DNA of 64,000 nt from Gnomoniopsis sp. IMI 355080 (GCA_027946555.1 JAPEVC010000066.1:1-64000), one strand, 5' to 3'. Positions 43,048 to 54,912 are shown, numbered from the stretch's first letter. Notes: generated from the sequence alone by a model not told the origin. Made by a program: numbers and translations.

Positions 43048-45722
43048 ATGGCGATCCAGAAGAAGCACGGAAAGGGTCGTCTCGACAAGTGGTACAAACT
43101 CGCCAAGGAGAAGGGATACCGAGCCCGTGCCGCATTCAAGCTGATCCAGCTCAACAAGAAATATGGCTTCCTCGAGAAGAGCAAGGTCCTCTTGGATCTT
43201 TGCGCCGCTCCAGGTGTATGTGTTTTCTTGTTCTCAAATGCAACCTTTATTATTATGAATCACACTCGTGCTAAAATACTCCCGCGCAGTCATGGTGCCA
43301 AGTCGCCGCCGAAGTCATGCCCCCGAACTCCCTCATCGTCGGCGTCGACCTGTCCCCCATCAAGCCCATCCCCAAAGTCATCACTTTCCAAAGCGACATC
43401 ACCACTGAGCAGTGTCGCGCCACCATTCGCAAGCACTTCAAGACCTGGAAAGCTGACACCGTGTTGCACGACGGTGCTCCCAACGTTGGTACCGCTTGGG
43501 TCCAGGATTCCTTCAACCAAGCCGAGCTTGCCCTGCAGGCCATGAAACTAGCCACCGACTTCCTCGCCGAGGGCGGCACGTTTGTCACAAAGGTCTTTCG
43601 CTCCAAGGATTACAATTCGTTGTTGTGGGTCTTCAACCAGCTCTTCACCAAGGTCGAGGCCACCAAGCCGCCCTCATCGCGTAATGTCTCCGCCGAGATC
43701 TTTGTCGTCTGTCGCGGCTTCAAGGCTCCCAAGCGCATCGACCCCAAGTTCCTTGACCCGCGCGCCGTCTTTGAGGAGCTCGCGGCGCCGACGCCCAACA
43801 ATGAGGCCAAGGTCTACAACCCGGAGATCAAGAAGAGGAAAAGAGATGGTTATGAGGAGGGCGACTGGACACAGTTTAAGGAGGTTGCTGCACACGAATT
43901 CATCCAGACTACCGACCCAATTGCTATTCTCGGAAGCGTAAACAAGCTGCACTTTGATCAGGCTAGGAACGGAGATGTCGCGCTTGCGGCACTGAATAAG
44001 CTTCCTGAAACAACGGACGACATCCGCAGGTCATGTGCAGACTTGAAGGTCCTTGGAAAAAAGGAGTTCAAGCAACTCCTCAAGTGGCGTCTAAGAGTCC
44101 GCGAGATTTTCGGCTTCCCTTCCAAAAAGACAGCTGCCAAGGCCCAAACGGTCGAGGAGACAGCTGAGGTAGAGTCCATGGACGAGGAGATGAAGATCCA
44201 GCAGGAGCTCCAGGATCTCAAGGACAAGGAAAGCGGCCGGAAAAAGAAAGAGAGGCGTAAGGAGAATGAGAAGAAGCAAAAGGACATCGTCCGCATGCAG
44301 CTCAACATGACCGCGCCCATGGACATCGGCATGGAGGAGCAGGGTCCCATGGGCGAGGACGCCATGTTCCAGCTCAAGTCTATAGAGAAAGATGGTGGGG
44401 TGCTGGGCAGGATCGCCAAGGGTAAGATGATCAAACTCAGCGAGGACACCAAGAAACAACCAGCGCCCGAAGCCGAGTCAGACGAGGAGAGCGACGAGGA
44501 AGAGGATCGGCTGGAGCGCGAGTTGGATGGCATGTACAATGCATACAAGGAGCGCAAATCTGCTACCGATGCCAAATACCGCGCGAAGCGGGCGAAGAAG
44601 GAGCATGACGATGATGAGTGGGAGGGCGTGTCTGCGGATGAGAAGCCTGCGAGCGATGAGAGCGAGATCGAAGAGGACAGTGACGATGATTCCGACGACG
44701 AGGTGACTGTGCCACAAAAGCTCTTGACGGATCTAGACAACGAGGCGGCTGATGCCTCGGGGCTGTCAAAACGGGCACGAGCGTTCTTCAACCAAGACAT
44801 TTTTGGTGATTTGGATGGTCTCCTAGATGAGCCGGAAGAGAAGCCCGAGTCTAAACATGTCCAAGAAGTGGAAGAGATGGAGGTTGACGAGATCGATGAG
44901 GTCTCGTCGGACGAGGAAATGGCCGAGGCTCCAAATTCGAAGAAGGTCACCAAGGTGGTGGCTGTCGATGCATATGACGACGAGGACGAGTCTGAAGAAG
45001 AGACCAAGCCAGCCACAAAATCAAAACAAGCCGAAGAGGACGAAGATGACGAGAGCGACTGGGAAGAGGCAGAGAAAAGGGAGAAGAAGAACAACAATCA
45101 GCAAGGTAAGCCCCTAAAATCCACAACACAGCCAGTCTCCCACCAGCCCACTAACACACCACCCGCAGAAATCGATATTATAACCGCCGAAGCAATGACC
45201 CTCGCACATCAACTCGCCACCGGCAAGAAATCCACGCACGACCTAGTCGACGACGGCTTCACCAAGCACGCCTTCCGCGACCGCGACGGCCTGCCCGACT
45301 GGTTCATGGAAGACGAAAGCCGGCACGACCGCCCGCAGAAACCCATCACCAAGGCCGCGGCCCAAGCCATCAAAGAGAAGCTGCGGGCGTACAACGCGCG
45401 GCCCATCAAGAAGGTGCGCGAGGCGAAAGCGCGCAAGAAGCAGCGCGCGAGCGACCGTCTCGAGAAGCTCAAGAAGAAGAGCGATATCCTGGCGGCGAGC
45501 GAGGGCATGACGGAGCGTGAAAAGGCGGATAGTATTGGCAAGTTGCTGGCCAAGGCGCAGAAGAAGTCCAAGAGGCCGCCGGTGAAGGTGGTGGTGGCGC
45601 GGGGTGCGAATAAGGGTAAGGGGCGGCCGAAGGGTGTCAAGGGGCGGTATAAGATGGTGGATTCGAGGATGAAGAAGGAGGTGAGGGCGTTGAAGAGGAA
45701 GGCGAATAAGAAGAGTAGGTAG
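43048..45722 (+). CDS. spb1: AdoMet-dependent rRNA methyltransferase Spb1
   Basis: Exons 43048-43215, 43290-45105 and 45169-45722; introns of 74 and 63 bp; 845 residues, close to yeast Spb1 (841). The N-terminal FtsJ/RrmJ domain has the SAM loop LLDLCAAPGSW (about 48-58) and the catalytic tetrad K31, D117 (HDGAPN), K157 (FVTKVFR) and E192 (SAEIF). A DUF3381-type middle region follows, then acidic and Lys-rich stretches and the conserved basic Spb1 C-terminal domain (RPKGVKGRYKMVDSRMKKE). The enzyme 2'-O-methylates the A-loop guanosine of 25S rRNA in nucleolar pre-60S particles. The second intron lies in an open frame but has a good donor (GTAAGC), branch (CTAAC) and acceptor (CCGCAG). All key residues are intact. 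Confidence 0.95.
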
Positions 45723-46830
45723 GATTTTTGCGGAGGGCTAGAAAGTATTGAAATCGTTTACGATCGAAAAGGGTATTGTTTTGGCAAGCTATAACTTTGT
45801 GCTCTAGCGTCATTTTTATATGTGATTTGATTCGAGAGGTTACCGTCATGACCACCGCTCCGGACAAGAAACAGCAACATGTTCAAGGGGTATTTGGCCA
45901 CGCTAGACTACATCTGATATTCTTCAAAGCTTCTGGAAGCTTTCTTTAATCCACACCCTTGTTCCACATGGCCCCCATGCGTGTGCATACAATGCTCGTA
46001 AAAGACAAGTTCGGCATCAGAAAAGCCTTGTTATTGGCTCTGAATGATCTTTGCACAACGACGCTCATGTTATCAAAATTTGGTTAGTTCCCGGAGCAGC
46101 TTGAGCTTATTGTGCAAGGTTGGCAACACTGTCCGCTTCCTGACTTGGACCCAGCGCGGGTGTATAGTGGAGAATAATGAAGTCTTCTGACATCACGTAA
46201 AAACTTCCACGCCTCTTCGAGACAACGGCCTGCTTCGAAATGGGTCTTCTGTGTAACTTCCAAGACGCAGCCGATCTACGCAGTACCTAGGTATGCAGTG
46301 CCCCTCCTTACAGACCACTATCAGCGGGAGGTAGGTACACATAGGGCAGATCTGCTGTGGAATAGTGAGTATTATTAAACAGCTGCACCGCAACCCCGAG
46401 AGAACCTTGGAAGACAAAGTCGTGCCGTAGATCGTGTCATGATCAGGTATCTAGGTATGTACTGAGGTAGACATGCGAACTCGGCCATTGCCATGGAAAA
46501 ATGATGCAGAACTCCTTTGGTTTTTTTTTTTTTTTTTTTCTTTTTTTCTTTGGTTTAAAAAAATTGAAGAAGAAGAAGTAAAAGAGATACCCTCGCGCAT
46601 ACAACCACTTTTGAGGTTGAAATCTACAAAGGTCAACCCTTAGTACCTAATCAGCTATGCAATGGCTGAGTCATTTTCTAAGGGTTCGCAGACGATTCGT
46701 GTTTCCGTGGCTTCCGTCAGGTGATCGCATTCGCCAATAAATCACCATTCCATTCTATTCTTTCAGATCTATTCGTCAGTATTCGAATGATCATGTCTCA
46801 ATGATCCAAGGCTTACATGCTTAGTCGCTA
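45723..46830. other. convergent spacer with repeat copy and T-tract
   Basis: No gene seen. It holds the first copy of a diverged direct repeat (46201-46456) and a T-tract of about 19 followed by more T-rich DNA (46521-46550). Confidence 0.5.
46201..46456 (+). repeat. diverged direct repeat, copy 1
   Basis: Aligns by eye over most of its length with 49881-50071 in the same orientation. Shared words include TCGAGAC, GCCTGC, GGGTCT, CTGTGGA, GAGTATT, CAGCTG, GACAAAGTC, ATCGT and TCATGAT. Copy 1 has about 55 extra bases that include the palindrome TACCTAGGTA (46284-46293). Confidence 0.65.
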
Positions 46831-48930
46831 TTACGAAATGTTTGGAATGAATTGAATCCACGGTGTGTTCTGATAGACACGCTCGGGCGTGGCTCGTAGG
46901 CAGGAGAAGATGAGAACCATGATCATAAGGCGGGCGAGCGCATAGATGATGCTGCTGAAGATGTTCACACAGTTTGACACGACCATGATTTTCTGCTGCA
47001 GCTTTTTCATTGCGATGACGTCAATGTTGGCCTGGCGGTACACCTCGAAAATGTGTTTGACGGAGGGAGCAGCATTAAGCGTCGGGATCTTCTCCCGGAC
47101 GGAAGCTTCGTATTCGTCCCACAAAGGTAGGAGACCTGGGTTCGGAGACAACAAGCGGAGAATGAACATGTGTTGTGCTTGTCCCTCCAGCAATTCCTTG
47201 CGCCTCACAGATGGAAGGATAGGCACATCGCCTTCTAGAGCTCTTCTCCAGGATTCGCGAATCGGCAGTAGACGATCAGGTAGTTGTCTCATGAAAGCAA
47301 TTGCGAAGTGACTGAGATGTGATGAGTCCTCTTGAATTCTGATCCTTTCGATTGTTTCCGCCGATGGTTTCTCATCCCAATGCCGATCATTTGCTGGCAT
47401 GTATAGCAGCGCACTCAGTTCTTCGTCGCTCCAAGATTGGTAGCTTGGATTGGACATGTGCCACCACCAAAGGTCCTGCTCGGGCAACTCCTCCCAAGGC
47501 CTAATATGAGCGCGGAACGCTGACAGAAGCCGCGACTCGAGCAAGCCGTTAGATATGTAATTTGAAAAAAGACTGAGAGCCAGCACAAACAAAGGCAGGA
47601 GAGCCGAAGTGAGACTTGCCACCCTCCAGCAATCACGCTCGACCAGGCTTGGAAACTCGTAGTTCCAAGCGATACAGTGAAGACCGCCAAAGAGCAAGGA
47701 CGAGAGCGACATAAGGCCAAATATGACGGGAACATCTCCTTCCAACCAGACTGAATCGTTCTGAATTCGGCTTTGAGGTTTCGAGGATGGGTTCCGTGAC
47801 AATAAGCGGTCCTTGAGAGACTGTGAATGATCGACCTCACTGGCAATCGGAACCCCAGCTGGTAGTCCAGGTAAAATGGTCGGCTGAGAGATATCCTTTG
47901 GCTTCCACATATTAGCCATATACGTCAATATAGCTACGACAGCAAAGCTGGCGGTGGCGATTTCTAGTTGGGTGATGGGCAGCCCGGCAACTCCGCGAGC
48001 GATCAAATTGACAACAAGCCAGGTGATTTGCAAGACAGCCAGGCCCTTTGCGAGGGAATCTGCTTTGCTCTTGTCCTTGATGTCTTGTTCTCCTAAGACT
48101 AGGTGCATTAAAGGATGATCAAAATTCGCATCTTGAGCATCGAGGCGATATCGGGTGGTCAAGTTAGAGGCAATTAGGGCGTAATATCGGTGTCCCCAAG
48201 CATCCAATTCCAGATATAAGAGACCTCCCATCTGGGCGTAGTAAGAATGTACCACGGTCCATTTCTGGGTCTTCCGAATGATCCATCGTTTTGGTTCACG
48301 TGCCATTTGCATCGCTCGCTCCTGCATCGAGGCCAGATTTCCCTGATTACCGATGCCATTGGGATGATCAGGAGCTTGCGCTTCATATAAGCTTGAGTTA
48401 TCCTCTTGGATCTCAGAATCATTCGGATGAGGCGGCAGGTCAAGTGCTAGCAGCCAGTAGAGCGTACTTGGCCACTGCGGGTATTTTATCTTCCAGTTCC
48501 ATTTATAGGTACAGTTCACCCACTCATTGGTTACGGTGGTTGTCCATGCGATTCCTCTGTCTCCTTGCCGTTGACGTATGAACTGATCAAGTTGTCTTAG
48601 CTGGTCGAGAGCCAGTCGAAGATCACAAATGCCTTTTGCTAGCATAAATTCGGGGAAAAGCATGTTGATGATCATCCATTTGGTCCTGCGAACGAATTTC
48701 TGCCATCTGCTATCTAGCAGGCCCGGCACGTTGAGATGCAGTATAGTCCATGTGCAAGCGAAGATGGTGGATAGGCAGCTCCAGATGAGTGCGTAGGTGC
48801 CTCGCTGAGTGGGTGCTGTCGTCCAGCCCACGAGGGCGTCGGTGGTGGTGTTCTCTTCAGCATGTACCTCGGTGGCTAGGATTACGAGCCAGGCTCCAGA
48901 TAGAAGACAGCCACGCAAGAAGTAAGACAT
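46831..48930 (-). CDS. large fungal multi-span membrane protein, unknown function
   Basis: Single exon of 699 residues, ATG at 48928-48930. It starts with a signal peptide or first helix (1-24, FLRGCLLSGAWLVILATEV). Next is the block VGWTTAPTQRGTYALIWSCL followed by STIFACTWTILHLNVP, which I recognise from a large Pezizomycotina family of uncharacterised membrane proteins. Further helices lie near 295-355 (LAVLQITWLVVNLIARG; ASFAVVAILTYMANMW), 400-460 (VIFGLMSLSSLLFGG; LPLFVLALSLF) and at the C-terminus (IYALARLMIMVLIFSCL). Trp-rich loops and the sequence PEFMLAKG are family features. No catalytic motif is visible. The gene lies between two diverged direct repeats. Family members are often variable between strains, so it fits accessory DNA. 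Confidence 0.75.
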   Translation of the reverse strand: MSYFLRGCLLSGAWLVILATEVHAEENTTTDALVGWTTAPTQRGTYALIWSCLSTIFACTWTILHLNVPGLLDSRWQKFVRRTKWMIINMLFPEFMLAKGICDLRLALDQLRQLDQFIRQRQGDRGIAWTTTVTNEWVNCTYKWNWKIKYPQWPSTLYWLLALDLPPHPNDSEIQEDNSSLYEAQAPDHPNGIGNQGNLASMQERAMQMAREPKRWIIRKTQKWTVVHSYYAQMGGLLYLELDAWGHRYYALIASNLTTRYRLDAQDANFDHPLMHLVLGEQDIKDKSKADSLAKGLAVLQITWLVVNLIARGVAGLPITQLEIATASFAVVAILTYMANMWKPKDISQPTILPGLPAGVPIASEVDHSQSLKDRLLSRNPSSKPQSRIQNDSVWLEGDVPVIFGLMSLSSLLFGGLHCIAWNYEFPSLVERDCWRVASLTSALLPLFVLALSLFSNYISNGLLESRLLSAFRAHIRPWEELPEQDLWWWHMSNPSYQSWSDEELSALLYMPANDRHWDEKPSAETIERIRIQEDSSHLSHFAIAFMRQLPDRLLPIRESWRRALEGDVPILPSVRRKELLEGQAQHMFILRLLSPNPGLLPLWDEYEASVREKIPTLNAAPSVKHIFEVYRQANIDVIAMKKLQQKIMVVSNCVNIFSSIIYALARLMIMVLIFSCLRATPERVYQNTPWIQFIPNIS

Positions 48931-50447
48931 GTTTTGGTTTTGAGAGAAGTTGAAAAATGAAATATGAAGACCTTAGCCCCCAGGTAGTGGAATTCGAAGC
49001 AGTGCGGTATAGCATTGTGTCTTGAGCATTGGAATCTGCGGCACCTTCTTATATCAATCTATCAGTATGAATTTAGAAAATCTTTACGACGTGTCGGGAA
49101 ACCGGTGGGACATTGCAATAATTACAATCCGGACACCAGCGAAAACCTCACATGGCCCTGGCCTGATCTTTGCGAAGCCGGTGAGGCCTTGGAACTGCCA
49201 TTGGAGCAACTGAATGCTGATAAGCTGCGAGTGGCTGCGAGTGCATTATCATTTACCGTCTGTACGCATCAAGATACACGCGGGCGTTCGAGGCGAAGCA
49301 GATGGCACACAGATACGTGTCGATGCATCAAATCCGATGCAGGCGGACGGGCACCGGCATGACTGAAGACAGGACCCTTGCAAAGCGACGGCTCTTTTAC
49401 TCCGTCTTTCCAGGGCGGTTGCTGGTATAGAACAAGATAAAGGGTATGTACGTGTTCATACCTGACCATGGAGGCGTGGGAAGTCGTTAAAGAGTATTCG
49501 TGATCAACTGCTTGACATGGTGCGCCGGATCGCAGCAGCTATGGCTCCCTCCATGTGTCCAAGAAGACAAGCAAAAGCCTGATCAGGCAAGGAACAAGCT
49601 GCGAATTAATCCAGGTCTGTATATGTATGAACACCATCAAAACTAAATCATCAACGATTGTTGCAGCTGCTGGCTTTACGATCATAACTCATTTACCAGG
49701 GACTCGGGTTGTTTTTAATGCGCTTTGGAGGCTTAAACGCAGCGACAACCTTAGAAGATCTTCGAAGCAGCAATAGCAGTGAATGAAAGGGAGCAGCTCA
49801 TGGGAAAACAAGTTGCAGAATTGTGAAGTTGGGAGAAAAGGAAATAGAAGCATTTCCAAAATGCTAGAGCCCCCCCTCTCCGGCTTTTCGAGACGACAGC
49901 CTGCAGGAAGACGGGTCTGCTATGCAACTCTGAGGCGATGTCGACCTATATGTAGGTCTGATATACTGTGGATCACCGAGTATTGTTGAGCAGCTGACCC
50001 CTGGGAAGCGACCTCCAGCAGGAGAGACAAAGTCATACCGCGTATCGTATCATGATTTCATAGATATCTGGAAACGACTATTTGTACGGCAAGACGACGC
50101 AGGATGGCCTCGCTGAACAAAATTCGCCCATAAAGCGAACATCACTGCGTGCAGATATTTGCGAGAAGTCTCAGATCCTATGGTTTTGGACCCCACCTTC
50201 ATCTCTTCAGCTGCATGCTTATGCGCCGGGGGCTGGCGCGTACTAAATTGCAGTACCCTCTACCTAAGTACCTCATTGGGTTTTTCGCATGACCAGGTCT
50301 ACAAGGAATAGCGATCCTGCTGCGACTCTGGCACTTTCAGCTGTTCATTTGATACATAGGTAGGAAACTTCTCGTCATCGGAAATGTGTCGCTGTCCATT
50401 TTTCTTTTCCAGTACAAAAATATGGTTCCAGAAGTCCAGTGGCAAGC
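48931..50447. other. intergenic region with repeat copy 2
   Basis: Upstream of two divergent genes. No gene is supported; short plus-strand ORFs show no family features. The second copy of the direct repeat is at 49881-50071. Confidence 0.5.
49881..50071 (+). repeat. diverged direct repeat, copy 2
   Basis: Same orientation as 46201-46456, about 190 bp, many short matched words in the same order. It lacks the roughly 55-base segment with the TACCTAGGTA palindrome found in copy 1. The pair brackets the membrane-protein gene 46831-48930. Confidence 0.65.
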
Positions 50448-52336
50448 ATGTTGACGACACTGCTATTGAGTCTGTCGTTGGCTCTGCCGTCGGCGGTAGA
50501 ATCCACGCCTCATCGACGACAAAGTGACGGAGCTGTGTCAGAGTCCATTGATTATAGAAGGGGCTATCATTCGTGTAAGCAGCCGCTTCTATCCTCGTAC
50601 CCAGGTCACTATAATTGACTCCGTGACTATTCTGTAGCTACAATTTTAAGTAACATTGTTTATATCGACGGTGGCCAGTTCTCGTACTCTAGCGACGAGA
50701 GTATCACGTACGACTATTGTGAGCGGCTCTCACCCTAGCATCGGAACTCATCGGCTGACCACGTAAAGCCACCACACTGCTGTCTATTGACCTTGCTAAC
50801 GATTGGACCAACGATACTCTGACTGTCGAATCTGTTAACAAGCCTCCAGGCGTACCAGACCTCGTGCGCGGGGGGCTCTGGGCTGACTCGACAAACAATC
50901 TGCTCTACAATGGCTTTGCTGGCGACATATCAAGTCAGATAGGGGACGAAGAAGCCCAAGCGTACGGGCTGTGGTCCTATGAACCTTTGAACGAAGCATG
51001 GACGAACCTGAACGCCAGCGCTTCTGCTACGTTCCAGACTGAACCTCGACCATTCTCCGGCTCTGTGGCCACTGGGAATGGTACGGGTTACTACCTAGGA
51101 GGTAAAGCAGGATCATGCCATCTAATGCCCCAGGAATGTTGCAGCTTAGGTTTAACACAAGACAGGCTACATATACGACTCGAACGGGAATAAGACGGCT
51201 ATCAGCGGTCTCCTCGCCTACGACTTCAGCAGCAACACCTTGACCAACAAGACCGTGTCGGGAACCATGTCTGGCGGCATGGTCCAGAAGGGCCGCATGA
51301 TATACGTACCCAACTTCGGCACGAACGGCGTCCTTATCTCGCTGGGTGGATACAATGAAGCCACCGCGGAGCTGTACTCGATGAGCCACGCCGAGATCTA
51401 CGACCCCGACGGCGACGTGTGGTACCAGCAGGCTACAACTGGAGATGCTCCGGAGCCGAGAATCGAGTTCTGCATCGCAGGCGCGGCCTCGACGAACCGC
51501 ACGTTTGACATTTTCGTATACGCGGGCTGGGACAACGCCGACGCATCCTCTGCGTATGATGAGGTCTTCATCCTGTCGCTGCCGTCTTTTCAATGGTTCA
51601 AGGCTGACTACGAGTCCGAACACCCTCGACACGGCCTGACGTGCGAGCATGTCGGAGGTGGCCAGATACTCACTATTGGTGGCGTTGACAGTTCTGCTAT
51701 TAGCAGCTCTAGTAGCTATGAGGCGGCTTTCAGCACGCCCGACCAGTTTAAACAGGGGCTGGCGATCTTCGATATGAGCACGCTAAGCTTCAAATCGTCC
51801 TACACGTCAGGTCTCTATCAGTATGCCATGTCTGATACTGTTCAAAATTATTATGACACGAAGTGGGTGGAATAATCCTTTACAATTATATTTGACGCTT
51901 GCCATGGTTCTGACTGGATAACAGTGATCGAGACGCGGACTTCTCCACGACGAGCCTCAAGAATTTATTCGCTGTGGAGCATTTCAACACCACGACAGCC
52001 AATGCCACGACAACGAATGCGAGCACAACTCCAAGCAAGTCCAACACCGGTGTCATAATTGGAGGCGTTGTCGGGGGTGTCGCCCTCGTGGCCCTCGTGG
52101 CCGGCCTGGCGTTCTTCTTGTTCCGAAGACGGCGCAGGCGGGCCCAAGCCGCAAAGGTGGCGTCGAAGGAGGCCGACAGTTATCTGATGCGCGACTACGA
52201 CAAGGCCGTGGGGATCAACCGAGTGCATCAGGAGCTTCCACCGTCGGTACACGACCGGCCGGCGGCATCGGAGGCCCACGGCATTCCCCTGAATGAGGCC
52301 CCGAGTGGCAATATCAGGCCGACTGAGCTGCCGTAG
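50448..52336 (+). CDS. secreted/membrane-anchored kelch-repeat protein
   Basis: Five exons: 50448-50574, 50638-50718, 50769-51101, 51166-51862 and 51925-52336; introns of 63, 50, 64 and 62 bp; phases agree throughout and give 549 residues. A signal peptide starts at ATG 50448 (MLTTLLLSLSLALPSAVES). Kelch/galactose-oxidase-like blades follow: NIVYIDGGQF, GYYLGGYIYD, LISLGGYNEA, FVYAGWDNAD and LTIGGVDSS. After a Thr/Asn-rich linker with several N-glycosylation sites comes one membrane helix (GVIIGGVVGGVALVALVAGLAFFLF), an Arg cluster and a cytoplasmic tail of about 70 residues. This is the common fungal layout of a cell-surface beta-propeller with a single anchor. Ligand unknown. The fourth donor (GTGGGT at 51863) is inferred from phase. 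Confidence 0.8.
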
Positions 52337-53568
52337 CACATGCGTCTGGAAGAATTGGTATTTTCAGTTACAAAAGGAAATTCAAGAAAGAGATGGCAGG
52401 AGTACACAGTTGATGATGATACAGGGCTGGAATAGTATCGAACGAGACAAAGGCCGTGAGCCTCGCATATCATGGATGGGGAGACAATAGATGTCGTCCG
52501 GGCTTTCTGGGCGTTCCACTCGAAGGGGATACTTCGCGACGGTAATCTTAGAAGACAAGGTTGAAAAGTCGCGGTATCGATCCGAATCGGCCTCCCACAG
52601 TTACAAGGATGACGGAAATCCTGCCCACAAGGAGCTATAAGTTGTCGTGGAATAGCTAATAAGTGCGCTTGCTAGAGCTCAGTTCAAGAAAGGCAGACCC
52701 CTCGTTGGTGAAGAAGTTCGGCTGGCCTATGTGAAGCCCATGTATCAACATCAAGACACGAGATGGAAATTAGAATGTTGGCCTAGATGTCGACAGGATA
52801 TGCCCCCCAAATTCGATGCCAGGAACTAGAAATACCCAGGGAAAGACCTATCCAACTTCACCACGCCAGTGGACATCTGTGAAGCCAGAAGATGCGAAGA
52901 TGAAGGGATGGTGATGCATACCATACCTGCTTTTCGGAACACATAGTACCTAATAAGGTCATCTGAGGAATTCGAATCGACTAGACCACCACCCTGCGTC
53001 CACCTGGCTCTGCTTCTTCGGCTTCTATCATCCAAGTCGAGCTACCTCTGAATGCCTCATATGTCTATCCTGCGTACATTAAGCAGGTATATAAGTAAAT
53101 CAACCAAATCGTCCACAAGGGCCTCGCCTCACCTTTACCTGCATGCTGACGGAACAAGGCTTTGAGCTCACTGAAGCAAAGTTGCTCGTGGCAAGACGAC
53201 ATTTTCATCACGTACAGGCTCAGCCACCACTGGGGAAGGCTGTGTACATCTAGCCCACAATTCCTTTGCTAATGCGTACCGCCCCATACCTATATCTCGC
53301 AACTAATGCGGGGACCGACATGAAGATCAGCTTGGTCAAGATCAGCCCACTCTGGGGAAAAGAAGGCTGCCTAACGTAGCGCCATCTGTGAGCAGGGGAA
53401 CAGCGCATGTTGGGCCTGACATGGCGTCTTTTCCGCCCCCAAACCCCGCAGCTGGACTGTACTAACACTGCCTTTGCATTCTGATAAATAAAGAGATTAT
53501 CACAGTAGCGGACCTCGAGAGTCGAGACTCGAGTATTGATCACGAAGGTAAAGCTTTACTTGAGCATC
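52337..53568. other. intergenic, no gene seen
   Basis: Kelch gene 3' UTR and upstream DNA of the next gene. Short ORFs only. Confidence 0.5.
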
Positions 53569-54912
53569 ATGAATTCAAACACTTCCCCCATCGACATCAA
53601 CCCACTTATAACTCTGCCGCAGCTTCCGGGCCTGATATCGAATTGGATTGCAGTTGTTCCGCTTGTCGTTCATCTCGCAACGCCGAGAGCAGATTACTTT
53701 ACGACCGGTGATATTGCGTTGAACGGCAAACTTGTTGTCTCCCTTTTTCCCAGGCTCGGCACATACTTGGGATACACCCGACTTCTTACTAGGGGTGACA
53801 AATTCATTGACTGCGCAAGTACCCGAAGTGGGTCAAATCGCATGGTCTGGGATGTCTCTTGGGGAAGCACTTTTCCCTGTGCCAACGGCTCAGCCTGTTC
53901 TGCGATTCTAAAATGCCTCATGAGGAAGTCAAACACGCCACCCATACCGATGCCCGAAAACCTCCCGGAAGTCACACGCTTTTCGAAGAATGCGGAGAAG
54001 TCTGTACAAGTACGTGCGGTCGCATCAGGAACGCTTAACAAAACGGCAACGAAAGGCAGCAGATGCCAGACATTGCACATCTTTCGCTTCAAGCGTACTT
54101 CTCCCGGAAGTTCAAGAAGAAACCATATCAGTTCGATGCTGGAAGGATCCAACTGGTACCAAATTACATGCTGTATCACCCCCGTTCTGGCTGGTGTATT
54201 TCTGATTCTGGTTGGAGCACCAGGCTCAGCGTGCATCACCTTTTGTTGCGCAATTTCCCGAGTAATGTCTAGATTTGCGACCTTGTGCCGTCCCCCAGGA
54301 TATTTGGAAAATAATGAGAAGCACGACGCCTATATGCTGGTCGCATCACATCAGAATGCCACCGAGTGGAATTTATTGATTGGAGATCGAGGCGTCGTCA
54401 ATACCCTGCTCAACAAACCAGCCTTCACTGTCAATACATCTATGCGTGGTTCTATAGTTGCGTGTTGGTTCTGGACAGCACATTTGCTACAGCTGGCAGC
54501 GATGACGTTCATTACTGCAGTTGGGGGATGGGATGGCTTAGCCTGCTTGGTATTGATCATGTGGGAGTGGGCTACAAGTGTTTATTACAATCTGCCTTGG
54601 TCCGATAAGGCCCTTTCGTGGCTTCGAAGAGAACAAGTTGATGCCGATGTCAGAAGCTTCACCTTCCATGGTCGGATGGCAATGATAGCGGGTATTCAGG
54701 TGTTCAGTGGCGCCAAGGGCACTCGGTGGATGGATGATATTCTGGTGCCACATCCACGCCGAGAGGCCTTGATGGAAAGCATTCATGGCGGTGTTGCCTG
54801 GGAACAAGGCTTGCCCGAGAGCGAGATAATCTTGGTAAATTCGTTGCGAGAAGCATCATTGGCATCAGCTGCGGTCCTTAACGAACAATTGCCAACAGAG
54901 GCACATGTGTAG
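53569..54912 (+). CDS. fungal membrane protein of unknown function; internal frame switch suspected
   Basis: ATG 53569 opens a frame of 447 codons with no stop. The start (SPIDINPLITLPQLPG), the block GYTRLLTRGDKFIDC...NRMVWDVSWGSTFP, the block MLVASHQNATEWNLLIGDRG and the two hydrophobic stretches near the C-terminus look like a genuine Pezizomycotina membrane protein. Between 54010 and 54195 the open frame is unnatural. A 50-bp intron (54010-54059, donor GTACGT, branch CTTAAC, acceptor GGCAG) would lead into YFSRKFKKKPYQFDAGRIQL in another frame, up to HPRSGW. From there one extra base (near 54195) is needed to return to GVFLILVGA. So the gene may carry a single-base frameshift, or have an intron I cannot place. 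Function unknown. Confidence 0.6.
   Translation: MNSNTSPIDINPLITLPQLPGLISNWIAVVPLVVHLATPRADYFTTGDIALNGKLVVSLFPRLGTYLGYTRLLTRGDKFIDCASTRSGSNRMVWDVSWGSTFPCANGSACSAILKCLMRKSNTPPIPMPENLPEVTRFSKNAEKSVQVRAVASGTLNKTATKGSRCQTLHIFRFKRTSPGSSRRNHISSMLEGSNWYQITCCITPVLAGVFLILVGAPGSACITFCCAISRVMSRFATLCRPPGYLENNEKHDAYMLVASHQNATEWNLLIGDRGVVNTLLNKPAFTVNTSMRGSIVACWFWTAHLLQLAAMTFITAVGGWDGLACLVLIMWEWATSVYYNLPWSDKALSWLRREQVDADVRSFTFHGRMAMIAGIQVFSGAKGTRWMDDILVPHPRREALMESIHGGVAWEQGLPESEIILVNSLREASLASAAVLNEQLPTEAHV

Noticed and set aside
43958..45097. 379-codon antisense ORF, Ser-rich, within SPB1
   Set aside because: It is the mirror of the acidic and Lys-rich coding stretch of SPB1, has the expected biased composition and no family features.
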